Assembly (NCBI GenBank): GCA_002436065.1 | Contig: DIXP01000008.1 | Span: 71,068 to 135,067 of the forward strand | Source: Chloroflexi bacterium UBA6077 | Lineage (GTDB): Bacteria > Chloroflexota > UBA6077 | Direction of reading: 5' to 3' | Length of the DNA: 64,000 bases | In this document: positions 23,529 through 31,763 of the stretch, piece by piece | Layout: every line of letters starts with the position of its first letter | How positions within the stretch are numbered: position 1 is the stretch's first letter | The notes under the pieces: model-generated | Database searches by the model: none | What the model saw: only the letters and a program-made list of their open reading frames with translations | What the model was told of the DNA's origin: nothing | Translations under genes and position numbers: made by a program

Positions 23529-25382
23529 ATGTGTGGGATCATCGGATACATCGGCGGGTCCGAATCCCTGCCCGTCCTGATGGATGGACTGAGGAGACTG
23601 GAATACAGAGGCTACGATTCTGCCGGGGTGGCTGTTATCGGCCCTGACGGCAGTCTGGATATCCGGCGTGCGGCAGGCAAGCTTATCAACCTGTCTAATG
23701 AACTGGATGCGGCTCCGGTGCTGGGAAAAGTGGGCATTGGGCATACGCGCTGGGCGACCCACGGCCGCCCCTCGACCGAGAACGCTCATCCCCACACCGA
23801 TTGCACCGGCAGGCTCTGCGTCGTGCAGAACGGCATCGTCGAGAACTACGCAACCCTCCGAAGAGGCCTGCTGGAGCGAGGCCACGTCTTCACCAGCGAG
23901 ACCGATACCGAGGTGCTGGCCCACCTGATCGAGGAAGAGCTCGCGAAGCTGGAACGGTTGGGCGAGGAGGACAACGGCTCTCGACTCCTCTCAGCCGTGC
24001 GCCAAGCCCTGGCCCAGGTGCGGGGCGCCTATGCCATCGCGGTGCTCAGCCTGGACGAGCCCCAATCCATAGTCGGCGCCCGCCTGAGCGCCCCTCTGAT
24101 CGTCGGCCTTGGCGACCAGGAGAACTATCTGGCCTCGGACATTCCGGCCGTCCTCGCTCGCACTCGGCAGATCATTCGGCTGGGGGAGGGCGAGCTGGCC
24201 CTCCTGACACCCGCCGGCGTGTCTGTGTGGGACCAGGTGGGGAAGCAGATCGAGGCATCCATCACCAGGGTAGACTGGGACCAGAAGGCGGCGGAGAAGG
24301 GCGGCTACCCTCACTTCGTCCTGAAGGAAATCTACGAGCAGCCCGAGGCGCTTACGAACGCGATGGTTGGCCGCGTGGGACAGCCCGGGGGCATGCTTGC
24401 CGAACTATCCCACCTGGACCTCGGCGGCATCAACCGGGTGGTGATGCTGGCCTGTGGGACCTCCCACTACGCTTGCATGATCTCCAAGTACGCCATCGAG
24501 CAGTGGTGCCAACTCCCTGTGGAGGTGGCCGTGGCCTCAGAGGCCCGCTACGCCGACCCAGTCATCGACGACAGGACCCTCGCAATAGCCGTGTCCCAGT
24601 CGGGCGAGACCGCGGATACCCTTGCCGCCTTCGACCAGGCAAAGCGGAGCGGGGCCAAGACCATCGCCGTGGCCAACTCGGTGGGTAGCGCCATCACCAT
24701 CGGGGCCGACGCGGTGATGTACCTGCAGGTGGGGCCCGAGATCGGGGTGGTTGCTACCAAGACCTTCACGGGCCAACTGGCCGTCCTGATGATGCTGGGC
24801 GTCCACGTAGCCCGGGCCCGCGGCACCATGACGGGGGAGGGGGCTGAGGCTCTCCTCACCGAGCTGTCCAGGGTCCCGGAGGCAATGCAGCGCGCGCTGG
24901 CTTGTGCCGACGAGGCAGCCCGCATCGCCGACTCCGTGGCCAACGTCGACCACCTGCTGTTCATCGGCCGGGGGGTCGGCTACCCCACCGCCATGGAGGG
25001 AGCACTGAAGCTGAAGGAGATCAGCTACATCCACGCTGAAGGCTACCCCGCGGGCGAGCTGAAGCACGGCCCGATAGCCCTGCTGGAGCCATCGATGCCG
25101 GTGCTGGCTGTCGCCACCGACTCCAAGACCTACGAGAAGATGGTCAGCAACATTCAGGAAGTCAGGGCCAGGGGCGCGCGCGTCATCGCCATAGCCACAG
25201 AGGGCGACGAGGAGATCCGCCAACACGCCGACGAGGTGATCTACGTTCCCCCTATGTCCGAGCTGTTCTCGCCCTTCGCCAACGTGGTCCCAATGCAGCT
25301 GTTCAGCTACTACGCCGCCATCCATCGCGGCTGCGACGTGGACCAGCCGAGAAACCTGGCCAAGAGCGTGACCGTAGAGTAG
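23529..25382 (+). CDS. glmS: Glutamine-fructose-6-phosphate aminotransferase (isomerizing)
   Basis: GlmS makes glucosamine-6-phosphate from fructose-6-phosphate and glutamine, the entry to UDP-GlcNAc and peptidoglycan. The 617-residue protein begins MCGIIGYIGG, with Cys2 as the glutaminase nucleophile, and has YRGYDSAG and a GHTRWATHG block. Two SIS domains follow (CGTSHYACM with SQSGETADT, then GRGVGYPTAMEGALKLKEISY). The C-terminal tail DQPRNLAKSVTVE carries the family's final lysine. The gap to the preceding gene is only three bases, so no glmS ribozyme is present. The stop codon TAG overlaps a hairpin repeat. Confidence 0.97.
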   Translation: MCGIIGYIGGSESLPVLMDGLRRLEYRGYDSAGVAVIGPDGSLDIRRAAGKLINLSNELDAAPVLGKVGIGHTRWATHGRPSTENAHPHTDCTGRLCVVQNGIVENYATLRRGLLERGHVFTSETDTEVLAHLIEEELAKLERLGEEDNGSRLLSAVRQALAQVRGAYAIAVLSLDEPQSIVGARLSAPLIVGLGDQENYLASDIPAVLARTRQIIRLGEGELALLTPAGVSVWDQVGKQIEASITRVDWDQKAAEKGGYPHFVLKEIYEQPEALTNAMVGRVGQPGGMLAELSHLDLGGINRVVMLACGTSHYACMISKYAIEQWCQLPVEVAVASEARYADPVIDDRTLAIAVSQSGETADTLAAFDQAKRSGAKTIAVANSVGSAITIGADAVMYLQVGPEIGVVATKTFTGQLAVLMMLGVHVARARGTMTGEGAEALLTELSRVPEAMQRALACADEAARIADSVANVDHLLFIGRGVGYPTAMEGALKLKEISYIHAEGYPAGELKHGPIALLEPSMPVLAVATDSKTYEKMVSNIQEVRARGARVIAIATEGDEEIRQHADEVIYVPPMSELFSPFANVVPMQLFSYYAAIHRGCDVDQPRNLAKSVTVE

Positions 25383-25427
25383 GGGCGGTTCGCGAACCGC
25401 CCCGCCGGGGGCGCGGGCGCCCCCGGC
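25380..25427. terminator. Two back-to-back GC hairpins after glmS
   Basis: 25382-25403 is a perfect 22-base palindrome (GGGGCGGTTCG and its complement). 25404-25427 is a second inverted repeat with 11-base arms and a two-base centre. The first, with the preceding GTAG, looks like a dispersed GTAGGGGCGGTTCGC unit and includes the glmS stop codon. Confidence 0.6.
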
Positions 25428-25466
25428 AACGACCACCACAGGTTGTCCTGAGCTCCAGGAGCCCCC

Positions 25467-26699
25467 ATGCGCATCGCAATAGTCGGCAATTTTGGCCTGG
25501 GCAGCAAGCAGACCATGGCCGTCAGAGCCCTCCCTCTCGCCGAGGAGCTGGCCCGCCGCGGGCAGGCCGTGCAAATGGCGCTGCCTGTCCGGTGGGATAC
25601 CGACTTCGGCGGCCCGGATCTGGCTCGCGGAGTCACGCTCCGCTACGCCGGCCGTGGCCCTCGCATCCCCGGCCTGACTCAATTCTGGCAGCTACTCCTG
25701 CTGACCTGGTACACCCTGCGCTGGGGGCCGGACGTCGTCTACTGCTTTAAGCCCATCGCCTACTCCGGCGCCATTCTCACCCTCTTCTGGTGCCTCCGGC
25801 TCCTGAGGCTGTACCGCGGGACCATCGCCCTGGATACCGACGACTGGGAGGGCGACGGGGGCTGGAACGACCGATTCGCCCTGCCGCGATGGGTCAAGAG
25901 GCTCGTAGCCTGGCAGGAACAGTGGTCACTTCGCCACGCCGACGTCACCACAGTCGCCAGCCGCGCACTGCAAGAGCTGGTACAACAGGTTGGGGCAAGG
26001 AAGATCGTCTACCTCCCCAACGCATTGGCACAATCCTCCCTGGACCTGCCGGCGCTCCACCCAACCGGTAGCGAGCTCGATCTGAACAACCGGCCCGTGG
26101 TCCTGCTGTACACCCGCTTCGTGGAGTTCAGTGTAACGCGAGTCTTGGATGTGCTGGAGCATCTGCGCGAGGATGTGGGCGACGCCATCCTGCTGGTCGT
26201 CGGACAGGGGCTGCGAGGAGAGGAACAGGAGCTCAGCAGGATGGCCCTTGCCCGAGGATTGGCCACCAACGTTCGGCTCGCCGGCTGGATCCCCACGGAT
26301 CTGCTGCCCCACTACTTTGCCATGGCCCACGTGGCACTCTACCTGCTGGACGACACCCTGCTGAATCGCGCCAAATGCCCCATGAAGCTGCTGGATCTAT
26401 TGGCTGCGGGGGTACCGGTAGTGGCCGACAGGGTGGGGCAGGCGTGTGAGTACGTGGCAGACGGCCGCTCCGGGCTCCTCGTCGAACCGGGAAACCGCAC
26501 GGTCATGGCCGAGGCAGTGGCCTCACTCCTGAGCGACCCTGAGCAGCTCCGTGCGATGGGCGAAGCAGCCCGAGCCGATGCTCGCTCCCGCTGGAGTTGG
26601 GCCGCATGGGCGCCGGTAGCAGAAGCGGCCCTCACCGCCTCTCCAACCACTCGATCCGAATCAGCCCTTCCAGCGACTCGAACTCCGGGTCGCCAGTAA
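25467..26699 (+). CDS. Glycosyltransferase, GT4 (group 1) family
   Basis: This 410-residue cytoplasmic or membrane-associated sugar transferase has two Rossmann-like halves. The N-terminal half starts MRIAIVGNFGLGSKQ and contains a hydrophobic stretch around 75-115 (LLLLTWYTL, then ILTLFWCLRLLRLY). The C-terminal half has the Glycos_transf_1 pattern: VVLLYTRF, NVRLAGWIPTDLLPHYF, and the donor-binding region MKLLDLLAAGVPVVADRVGQACEYV. AGGAG precedes the ATG. Its last 68 bases overlap the end of the PIN-domain gene on the other strand. Donor and acceptor are unknown; adjacency to glmS hints at amino-sugar use but proves nothing. Confidence 0.88.
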   Translation: MRIAIVGNFGLGSKQTMAVRALPLAEELARRGQAVQMALPVRWDTDFGGPDLARGVTLRYAGRGPRIPGLTQFWQLLLLTWYTLRWGPDVVYCFKPIAYSGAILTLFWCLRLLRLYRGTIALDTDDWEGDGGWNDRFALPRWVKRLVAWQEQWSLRHADVTTVASRALQELVQQVGARKIVYLPNALAQSSLDLPALHPTGSELDLNNRPVVLLYTRFVEFSVTRVLDVLEHLREDVGDAILLVVGQGLRGEEQELSRMALARGLATNVRLAGWIPTDLLPHYFAMAHVALYLLDDTLLNRAKCPMKLLDLLAAGVPVVADRVGQACEYVADGRSGLLVEPGNRTVMAEAVASLLSDPEQLRAMGEAARADARSRWSWAAWAPVAEAALTASPTTRSESALPATRTPGRQ

Positions 26700-27042
26700 C
26701 CAGCACCGCCGACTCGCGTTCAGCCAGGGCAGCGGCGAAGGCGTCGGCGTAGGAGATGGCGTGGCGAGCCTTGAGGTGAGCGGCAGCAAAGGTAAGCCAG
26801 CGATCGGCATCGACTACCTCGATGGGAAGATTGTCGATGACCACGATCGCCTGCTCCAGAACCGTGGCCCCGCGCGTCCGCTCGAGGGTGTAGAGAACCT
26901 CGCCGTAGTTGATGATGCAGAGCAGTAGCCTAGCATCGCCGGCTTCACCACGACGCAACAGGCCCTCAACCGTAGATCTCCCTGGCTCACTATGGAAGTA
27001 CGCCAGCAGGGCAAAGCTATCCAGCACGTAGCTATCGAGCAT
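26632..27042 (-). CDS. PIN-domain ribonuclease, VapC-like toxin
   Basis: About 136 residues with the PIN pattern: LDSFALLAYFHSEPG (first acidic residue), a conserved Glu in INYGEVLYTLER, and ISYADAFAAALAE and VTGDPEFESL with the later acidic residues. VapC toxins cleave tRNA or rRNA. The ATG at 27042 overlaps the end of the AbrB-type gene; a GTG two codons earlier is also possible. The C-terminal end (LEGLIRIEWLERR) lies antisense to the last 68 bases of the glycosyltransferase gene. Confidence 0.85.
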   Translation of the reverse strand: MLDSYVLDSFALLAYFHSEPGRSTVEGLLRRGEAGDARLLLCIINYGEVLYTLERTRGATVLEQAIVVIDNLPIEVVDADRWLTFAAAHLKARHAISYADAFAAALAERESAVLVTGDPEFESLEGLIRIEWLERR

Positions 27043-27283
27043 CCTCACGCTCCCTGTCCCGTCGGCGTTCCTCCAAAAGCAATTCTGTTGCTGAGGGTCC
27101 TCCGGCGAACATTCCCGCCCCCGCAGCGATGGGGTCGTCAGGAATCGGCACGATGGACAGCACCCCTCCGTAGTCCACCACCTGCACCTTAGTGCCCGGC
27201 TTCAGGCCATACCTCTGTCTCAACTCGGCGGGGATTACGATCCATCCCTTGGATGATACTACTGTCCTGGCGGGCTCTGCCAT
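27032..27283 (-). CDS. AbrB/MazE-fold antitoxin, VapB-like
   Basis: This 83-residue protein has an N-terminal SpoVT/AbrB DNA-binding domain (TVVSSKGWIVIPAELRQRYGL, then KPGTKVQVVDYGG) and a charged C-terminal tail (ELLLEERRRDRERED) of the sort that wraps a VapC toxin. GGAGG lies six bases before the ATG. It overlaps the PIN gene by about 11 bases, so the two form a toxin-antitoxin operon. A palindrome immediately upstream is the probable autoregulatory site. Confidence 0.88.
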   Translation of the reverse strand: MAEPARTVVSSKGWIVIPAELRQRYGLKPGTKVQVVDYGGVLSIVPIPDDPIAAGAGMFAGGPSATELLLEERRRDREREDAR

Positions 27284-27295
27284 CTTCAGCCTCCA

Positions 27296-27322
27296 GTTAT
27301 ACTAGCTCGCCAATAGTATAAC
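27296..27322 (-). promoter_or_regulatory. Operator palindrome of the VapBC-like pair
   Basis: GTTATACTA (27296-27304) and TAGTATAAC (27314-27322) form a perfect inverted repeat with a nine-base spacer, ending about 12 bases before the antitoxin start. A TATACT -10-like hexamer lies inside one arm, so repressor binding would block the polymerase. The -35 box is weak. Confidence 0.6.
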
Positions 27323-27395
27323 AGCCGAGTCCCGTTGTATCCATCACCAGGGGCGCATCCACCAAGTCCATGGGGCATCCGCCAAACGAATGTAG

Positions 27396-27492
27396 CCAAA
27401 CGAATGTAGCCGCAACCTTCAGGTTGCGCGTAGCCCGTTGTCATGGAGGCGAGCTCGCCAAAAGGTACGCGCAAGCCAAAGCATGCGGCTAC
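27396..27492. repeat. Dispersed GTAGCCGCAACC inverted repeat, copy 1
   Basis: This runs from CGAATGTAGCCGCAACC through GCGCGTAGCCC to TACGCGCAAGC and GCATGCGGCTAC; the two ends are imperfect inverted repeats. A short duplicated GCCAAACGAATGTAGC lies just before it (27381-27407). A second copy is at 62291-62387. Its right end contains the stop codon of scpA (27489-27491). Confidence 0.75.
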
Positions 27493-28301
27493 ACCGGTTG
27501 CGCCTCCACCGCGACCGGCGGCCGCACCGACTCGAACTGGGGTCGGTCCTCGGGCCGCTTGGTCAGGAACAGGCGAATCTCGGCGAAGGACTCCTCCTGC
27601 ACCGCCCCCACCTGCCCCAGCCTCAGCAGCTCCAGCAAGGCCAGGAAGGTCGCCACGATCTCGTGGACTGTGCTTCCCGCCAGCTCCGAGAACACCGCGA
27701 ACTGTTGGGAGGACAGCCAATCCAGAAGCTGCTCCATACGCTCCTGAACGCTGACCCGCGGGGTTAGCTCCAAGGCTCCCTTCTTTGGCTGCAGGGCCTT
27801 CAGCATCCTCAGCATGGACGCCTGCAGGAGGATGGGTGGGATTGGTTGGAGAGGCGGCTCCGGCCTTGGCGCACATTCCTCCGAGGGCTCCCTGGTGAAG
27901 CTCCTGTCCCCACTCTCCTCCAGCTTCCGCAGCAGCTCCGCGGCCTCGCGGAAGACCCTGTACTCCAGCAACCGCTGCTGCAGCTCTGCGGCCACGTCCA
28001 CCTCTTCCTCCTGGATGGGCTCGCTCGGCAGCAGTTCGCGGGACTTCAGCAGAAGCAGCCTCGCCGCGATCACCAGGAAATCAGCGAGAACCTCCGGGTC
28101 CAGCCCCACCAGCGTCTTCATCCGATCCAGGTACTGGTCGGCTACCTCGGCAATACTCACCTCAGTAATGGGGAGACGGCGTCGCTCGATCAACTCCAGC
28201 AGCAGCGCCAGTGGCCCGCAGAAGGCGGGACTGATCAACTCGAGGTCGATGGACGGCTTCGGCGCGGACTGCGCAGGCTGATCGGGAACAATGGCCAACA
28301 C
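27489..28301 (-). CDS. scpA: Segregation and condensation protein A
   Basis: ScpA is the kleisin subunit of the SMC-ScpAB complex that compacts and segregates the chromosome. The 270-residue protein has the N-terminal SMC-binding region (FCGPLALLLELIERRRLPITEVSIAEVADQ in outline), the helical VLADFLVIAARLLLLKSRELLP, an acidic EEEVDVAAEL linker, and a C-terminal winged-helix region. The last codons run into a dispersed repeat that supplies the TAG, so the C-terminus may be altered. scpB is not adjacent. The gene follows thpR on the same strand. Confidence 0.92.
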   Translation of the reverse strand: MLAIVPDQPAQSAPKPSIDLELISPAFCGPLALLLELIERRRLPITEVSIAEVADQYLDRMKTLVGLDPEVLADFLVIAARLLLLKSRELLPSEPIQEEEVDVAAELQQRLLEYRVFREAAELLRKLEESGDRSFTREPSEECAPRPEPPLQPIPPILLQASMLRMLKALQPKKGALELTPRVSVQERMEQLLDWLSSQQFAVFSELAGSTVHEIVATFLALLELLRLGQVGAVQEESFAEIRLFLTKRPEDRPQFESVRPPVAVEAQPV

Positions 28302-28401
28302 GCGAGAACCCTGCTTTAAGAGTACGGCGGACTTCGCAACTATAGCAAATCACCTGCAAGCGCGCATGCCTGTCGGCGCGGGTCTCCAACCGGGCGGGCC
28401 T

Positions 28402-28989
28402 CTACCCCAACGAGAACGCCCGCACCACCTGATACTCCGGCCCTTTGGGGCTAAGGTGGCTCTGCATCAGAACAAACTGGGCGACATCCAGAGGCAGAAC
28501 AATGCCAACCTTCGTGCCCACGAGCTTCGCGTGGATATGCAGCGACAGCTGAGATCGCATGGTGGGCCTGGCCCGCGCAAGGGTGATGTGGGGCACCAAC
28601 GGCTTTCGATCGAAGGCTATCGCGCCCTCCGTGAGGCGCTCGGACACGGCTCGGTGCAGCTGCTGAAGCCCGGCAGGCACCTCCGCCAGCCCGAGCCAGA
28701 TCGTACGCAGGTTGCGAGGTTGTCCAAAGCAGCCAGGACGCCCCAGCCCCATGCGGAAGGACGGGATCTCTGTCGCAGCCAGTTCTAGCGCCCTCTCAAT
28801 TGTTGGCAGCGACTCCTCGGTCTGATACCCCAGGAAGGCCACTGTGAGGTGGATCAGATCTGGCCGCACCCACCGCAGCTCCCCGCCCGCCACCAGTTCG
28901 ACCTCCCGCCGAATCCGGGACGCCTCGTCCCGCCACCTGTCAGGCAGCTCCACCGCCACGAACAGCCGCCGCTTAGGAATCTCGCTCAT
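28402..28989 (-). CDS. thpR: RNA 2',3'-cyclic phosphodiesterase (LigT/ThpR)
   Basis: A 195-residue 2H phosphoesterase. The two catalytic motifs HxTx are visible as HLTVAFLG and HITLARAR. The N-terminus RRLFVAVELPD is the typical opening strand. Members hydrolyse 2',3'-cyclic phosphates on RNA and were once called 2'-5' RNA ligases. It starts one base before the end of the amidohydrolase gene, with GGAG close upstream, and precedes scpA. Confidence 0.92.
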   Translation of the reverse strand: MSEIPKRRLFVAVELPDRWRDEASRIRREVELVAGGELRWVRPDLIHLTVAFLGYQTEESLPTIERALELAATEIPSFRMGLGRPGCFGQPRNLRTIWLGLAEVPAGLQQLHRAVSERLTEGAIAFDRKPLVPHITLARARPTMRSQLSLHIHAKLVGTKVGIVLPLDVAQFVLMQSHLSPKGPEYQVVRAFSLG

Positions 28990-28990
28990 C

Positions 28991-29842
28991 TCACTCCGTA
29001 TCCGACAAACCGAACAGCTTGACCGCGTTCCCTCCTAGCACCGCCGCCCTCTGCTCCTCGCTCAGGCTCAACTGCTCCATCCGCTCCAGGAACCGCTTCT
29101 GGCGCAGCACGGGATAATCGGTCGCCCAGAGAGCCTTGTCGTAACCCACGATCTCCCCAACACGAAGAAACACCTCGGGCGAGTATAGGTAGGTCGACGC
29201 GGCCGAATCATAGTAAACGTTGCGCGATGCCTTCCGCACCTCAGGCATCAGCTCATAGAAGGGGTACCCGCCTCCCCAGTGCCCGAGGATCAGGCGAGCC
29301 TTCGGGTAGCCCTGAACCAATGTCCATATGGTATCCGGCGTCACTCTTTCCTTTCCTGGGTAGTCATGGCCGAGCGGCTCCGTGGCGTGGGTGAGGACGA
29401 GGAATCCCCGCTCCGAGGCGTACTCGAAAAGCCCCCCTATCCGGTGATGCTCCGTGAGACGGTAGCCCTGGCCGTCGGGCATCAGCTCGCCCACCCCCCG
29501 CGCCCCCCGCGCCAGGCACCTCTCCACCTCCGCGAGCGCCCTATCCCCCGCGAGCGGCTGCGCCGCCGCCAACGCCACCAACCGGTCGGGGTAGCGGGAA
29601 ACACAATCCAACAGGTAGTCGTTGTGCATGACGCACAGCTCGTGGCTGGCCCATCCGAAGCCACACAATACGGAGACGTCGACGCCCGCGCCATCCATCT
29701 CAGCCAGCAACTCCTCGACACGGGCAATCCTGACCGCCGGATTGCCATACAGCTCTCCAAAGAACTTGTCCATCATGCAGAAGGTCTCCCGGCGCTGGGC
29801 TACCTCCGGCGGAAAGATATGGGTGTGGGCATCCACGATCAT
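28991..29842 (-). CDS. Amidohydrolase-2 family protein (decarboxylase/hydrolase)
   Basis: This 283-residue TIM-barrel metalloprotein opens with the metal-binding MIVDAHTHIFPPE. It has LTHATEP around 175, GHWGGGYPFYELMPE with another metal-site His, and ATDYPVLRQKRFLE with the last Asp. This is the PF04909 group, which includes ACMS decarboxylase and related enzymes acting on aromatic or lactone substrates; no particular reaction can be assigned. thpR and scpA follow with minimal spacing. The ABC transporter genes on the same strand lie upstream, 73 bases away. Confidence 0.82.
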   Translation of the reverse strand: MIVDAHTHIFPPEVAQRRETFCMMDKFFGELYGNPAVRIARVEELLAEMDGAGVDVSVLCGFGWASHELCVMHNDYLLDCVSRYPDRLVALAAAQPLAGDRALAEVERCLARGARGVGELMPDGQGYRLTEHHRIGGLFEYASERGFLVLTHATEPLGHDYPGKERVTPDTIWTLVQGYPKARLILGHWGGGYPFYELMPEVRKASRNVYYDSAASTYLYSPEVFLRVGEIVGYDKALWATDYPVLRQKRFLERMEQLSLSEEQRAAVLGGNAVKLFGLSDTE

Positions 29843-29915
29843 TGTCGCGTCCTCATTGTCTTTGTGGCATGGAATGAAACCACGGCACCGCTGCCGTCGC
29901 CCTCACCCCACGAAA

Positions 29916-30845
29916 TTAACCCGCAGCGGAACGGTTCGTGCTGCACCTCGGATCCAGTGCATCTCGCAGGCCATCGCCCAGGAAGGTGAAGCCCAGCAGG
30001 GTGGTCGCTATGGCAAGGGCGGGAAACAGCACCAGGTGGGGATAGGCGAAGATGGCCTGGTATCCCTCCTGGATCATCGACCCCCAGCTAGGGTTGGGTG
30101 GCACGATCCCGAGCCCCAGGAAGCTGAGGGTCGCCTCGGCGAAAATGGCGGATGGGATCCCGAAAGTGGCCGCCACGATGAGGGGACCAACGGCATTGGG
30201 CAGGAGGTGGACCAGCAGGATACGGCCGTTGCCCGCGCCGAGCGCCCGCGCGGCCTCCACGAATTCGCGCTCCCTCAGCGCCAATAACTGCCCGCGAGCC
30301 AGCCGGGCCACCCCCACCCAGTTGGCGAGACCGATGGCGAGAAAGATGATCGGCAATCCGCCACCCACCTCCCTCAGCGGATGCTCCCGGAGGGCCGTGG
30401 AGAGGAGGATGATGAGGAGCAGGTCGGGGAATGCATAGACGACATCGGTGAGCCGCATCAGCAGGTTGTCCACCCATCCCCCTGCCAGTGCGGCGAGGGA
30501 ACCGATGGAGACCCCCAGGACCAGAACGACGGCCTGAGATAATACCCCGACGGCGAGGGCCACGCGCGACCCGTGGACAAGCCTGGATAGCTGATCCCTC
30601 CCCAAGTTGTCCGTCCCCAGCAGATACTGCCCCCCCGGCGGCTGGAACAGCGCGTCGTAGTTCTGCCTTGTCGGATTGTGAGGAGCAATGACGTCGGCCA
30701 GGATTGCCACCGCGACGAGCAATACGACGACCACTCCACCCACCATCGCCATCGGGTTACGCACCAACCGGCGCCAGCCATCTCGCCGCGCGCCCAGTCC
30801 GTCGGTGACAGGCCATCCATTCGCTTCAACGGAAATTATGCTCAC
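29916..30845 (-). CDS. Peptide/nickel-type ABC transporter permease (DppC-like)
   Basis: This 309-residue membrane protein has a cytoplasmic N-terminus, a first TM segment at about 35-55 (MAMVGGVVVVLLVAVAILADV), an extracytoplasmic loop with LGTDNLGRDQLSRLVHGSR (the family's GTDxxGRD motif), and five further TM segments. The EAA loop is visible in EREFVEAARALGAGNGRILLVHLLPN. It partners the DppB-like protein; the GTG start overlaps that gene's stop. It is the last transporter gene here, and no ATPase gene follows. Confidence 0.92.
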   Translation of the reverse strand: MSIISVEANGWPVTDGLGARRDGWRRLVRNPMAMVGGVVVVLLVAVAILADVIAPHNPTRQNYDALFQPPGGQYLLGTDNLGRDQLSRLVHGSRVALAVGVLSQAVVLVLGVSIGSLAALAGGWVDNLLMRLTDVVYAFPDLLLIILLSTALREHPLREVGGGLPIIFLAIGLANWVGVARLARGQLLALREREFVEAARALGAGNGRILLVHLLPNAVGPLIVAATFGIPSAIFAEATLSFLGLGIVPPNPSWGSMIQEGYQAIFAYPHLVLFPALAIATTLLGFTFLGDGLRDALDPRCSTNRSAAG

Positions 30846-31759
30846 CGCAGCCGTATCCTTGGGTCCAGGTAGGCGTAAGCTACATCCACCACCAGGTTGG
30901 CAAGGCTGATTATGGCAGCGTAGAACAGCGTCATGCCCATCAGCATCCCGTAGTCGCGGCCGAAGATCGCCTGGACGTAGTGCCTCCCGACACCGGGAAT
31001 AGCAAAGACGCTCTCGATGACGAAGGAGCCGGCGATCAGGCTGGCGACTATCGGCCCCAGCACCGTCACCACAGGTATTAGAGCGTTCTTCAGGATGTGT
31101 CGCCGCAGGACCACCCCCTCCCTGAGTCCCTTGGCACGCGCGGTGAGGACGTACTCCTCCCGGATCACCTCGATCAGGCTAGCTCTCGTGATTCGGGCCA
31201 GCAGTGCCGAGTGGTGGAATCCAAGCGCCAGAGCGGGCATGACGGCCTTCTGCCAGCTTCCCCAACCGCTCGTCGGCAGTAGCTGCAGCCCGACGGCCAG
31301 GACGATCACCAGAACAATGGCCAGCACGAAGTTGGGTACGCAGGATCCCAGAGTTGCCAGCAGTAGACAGAGGTGGTCGATCCAGGAGTTCTGCCGAAGG
31401 GCGGCGGCTATCCCGAGGGGGAGACCGATCAACAGGGTCACGGCCAAGGCCATCGCGGCCAGGGTGGCCGTCACCGGCAACCCCTCACCGATCACATCCA
31501 CAACACTCCGGTCCTGGTAGGCGAAGGACACCCCCAGGTCCCCACGCAAGGCGTTGCCGAGGAAGGTAAGGTATTGCTCCCAAACCGGCCTATCCAGGCC
31601 ATATCGGAGATTCAGTTGCTCCACCACAGAGGGGGAAAGCTTCTTCTCCCCATCCCAGGGTCCGCCGGGTGCGGCGTGCATCAAGACGAATGTGATGAGC
31701 GAGATAGACAGCAGCACCGGGAACATCCACAGCAGCCGCGCCATCAGGTATCGCTGCAT
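30842..31759 (-). CDS. Peptide/nickel-type ABC transporter permease (DppB-like)
   Basis: About 305 residues with six predicted TM segments. The start MQRYLMARLLWMFPVLLSISLITFVLMHAAPG is the typical DppB N-terminus, and the EAA loop appears as EEYVLTARAKGLREGVVLRRHILKNALIP. The ATG at 31759 is taken rather than a frame opening 19 codons earlier, which would lie inside the preceding gene; AGCAGG is close upstream. It forms the pore with the DppC-like protein. Confidence 0.92.
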   Translation of the reverse strand: MQRYLMARLLWMFPVLLSISLITFVLMHAAPGGPWDGEKKLSPSVVEQLNLRYGLDRPVWEQYLTFLGNALRGDLGVSFAYQDRSVVDVIGEGLPVTATLAAMALAVTLLIGLPLGIAAALRQNSWIDHLCLLLATLGSCVPNFVLAIVLVIVLAVGLQLLPTSGWGSWQKAVMPALALGFHHSALLARITRASLIEVIREEYVLTARAKGLREGVVLRRHILKNALIPVVTVLGPIVASLIAGSFVIESVFAIPGVGRHYVQAIFGRDYGMLMGMTLFYAAIISLANLVVDVAYAYLDPRIRLR

Positions 31760-31763
31760 CCTG

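Noticed and set aside
24537..25682. 381-codon open frame antisense to glmS
   Set aside because: It lies wholly or mainly opposite a certain gene, has a His/Gly/Val/Asp-rich composition typical of shadow frames in GC-rich DNA, and has no family resemblance.
27286..27876. 196-codon open frame opposite-frame to scpA and across a repeat
   Set aside because: It reads through the dispersed repeat and the scpA gene in another frame; Ala/Gly-rich shadow.
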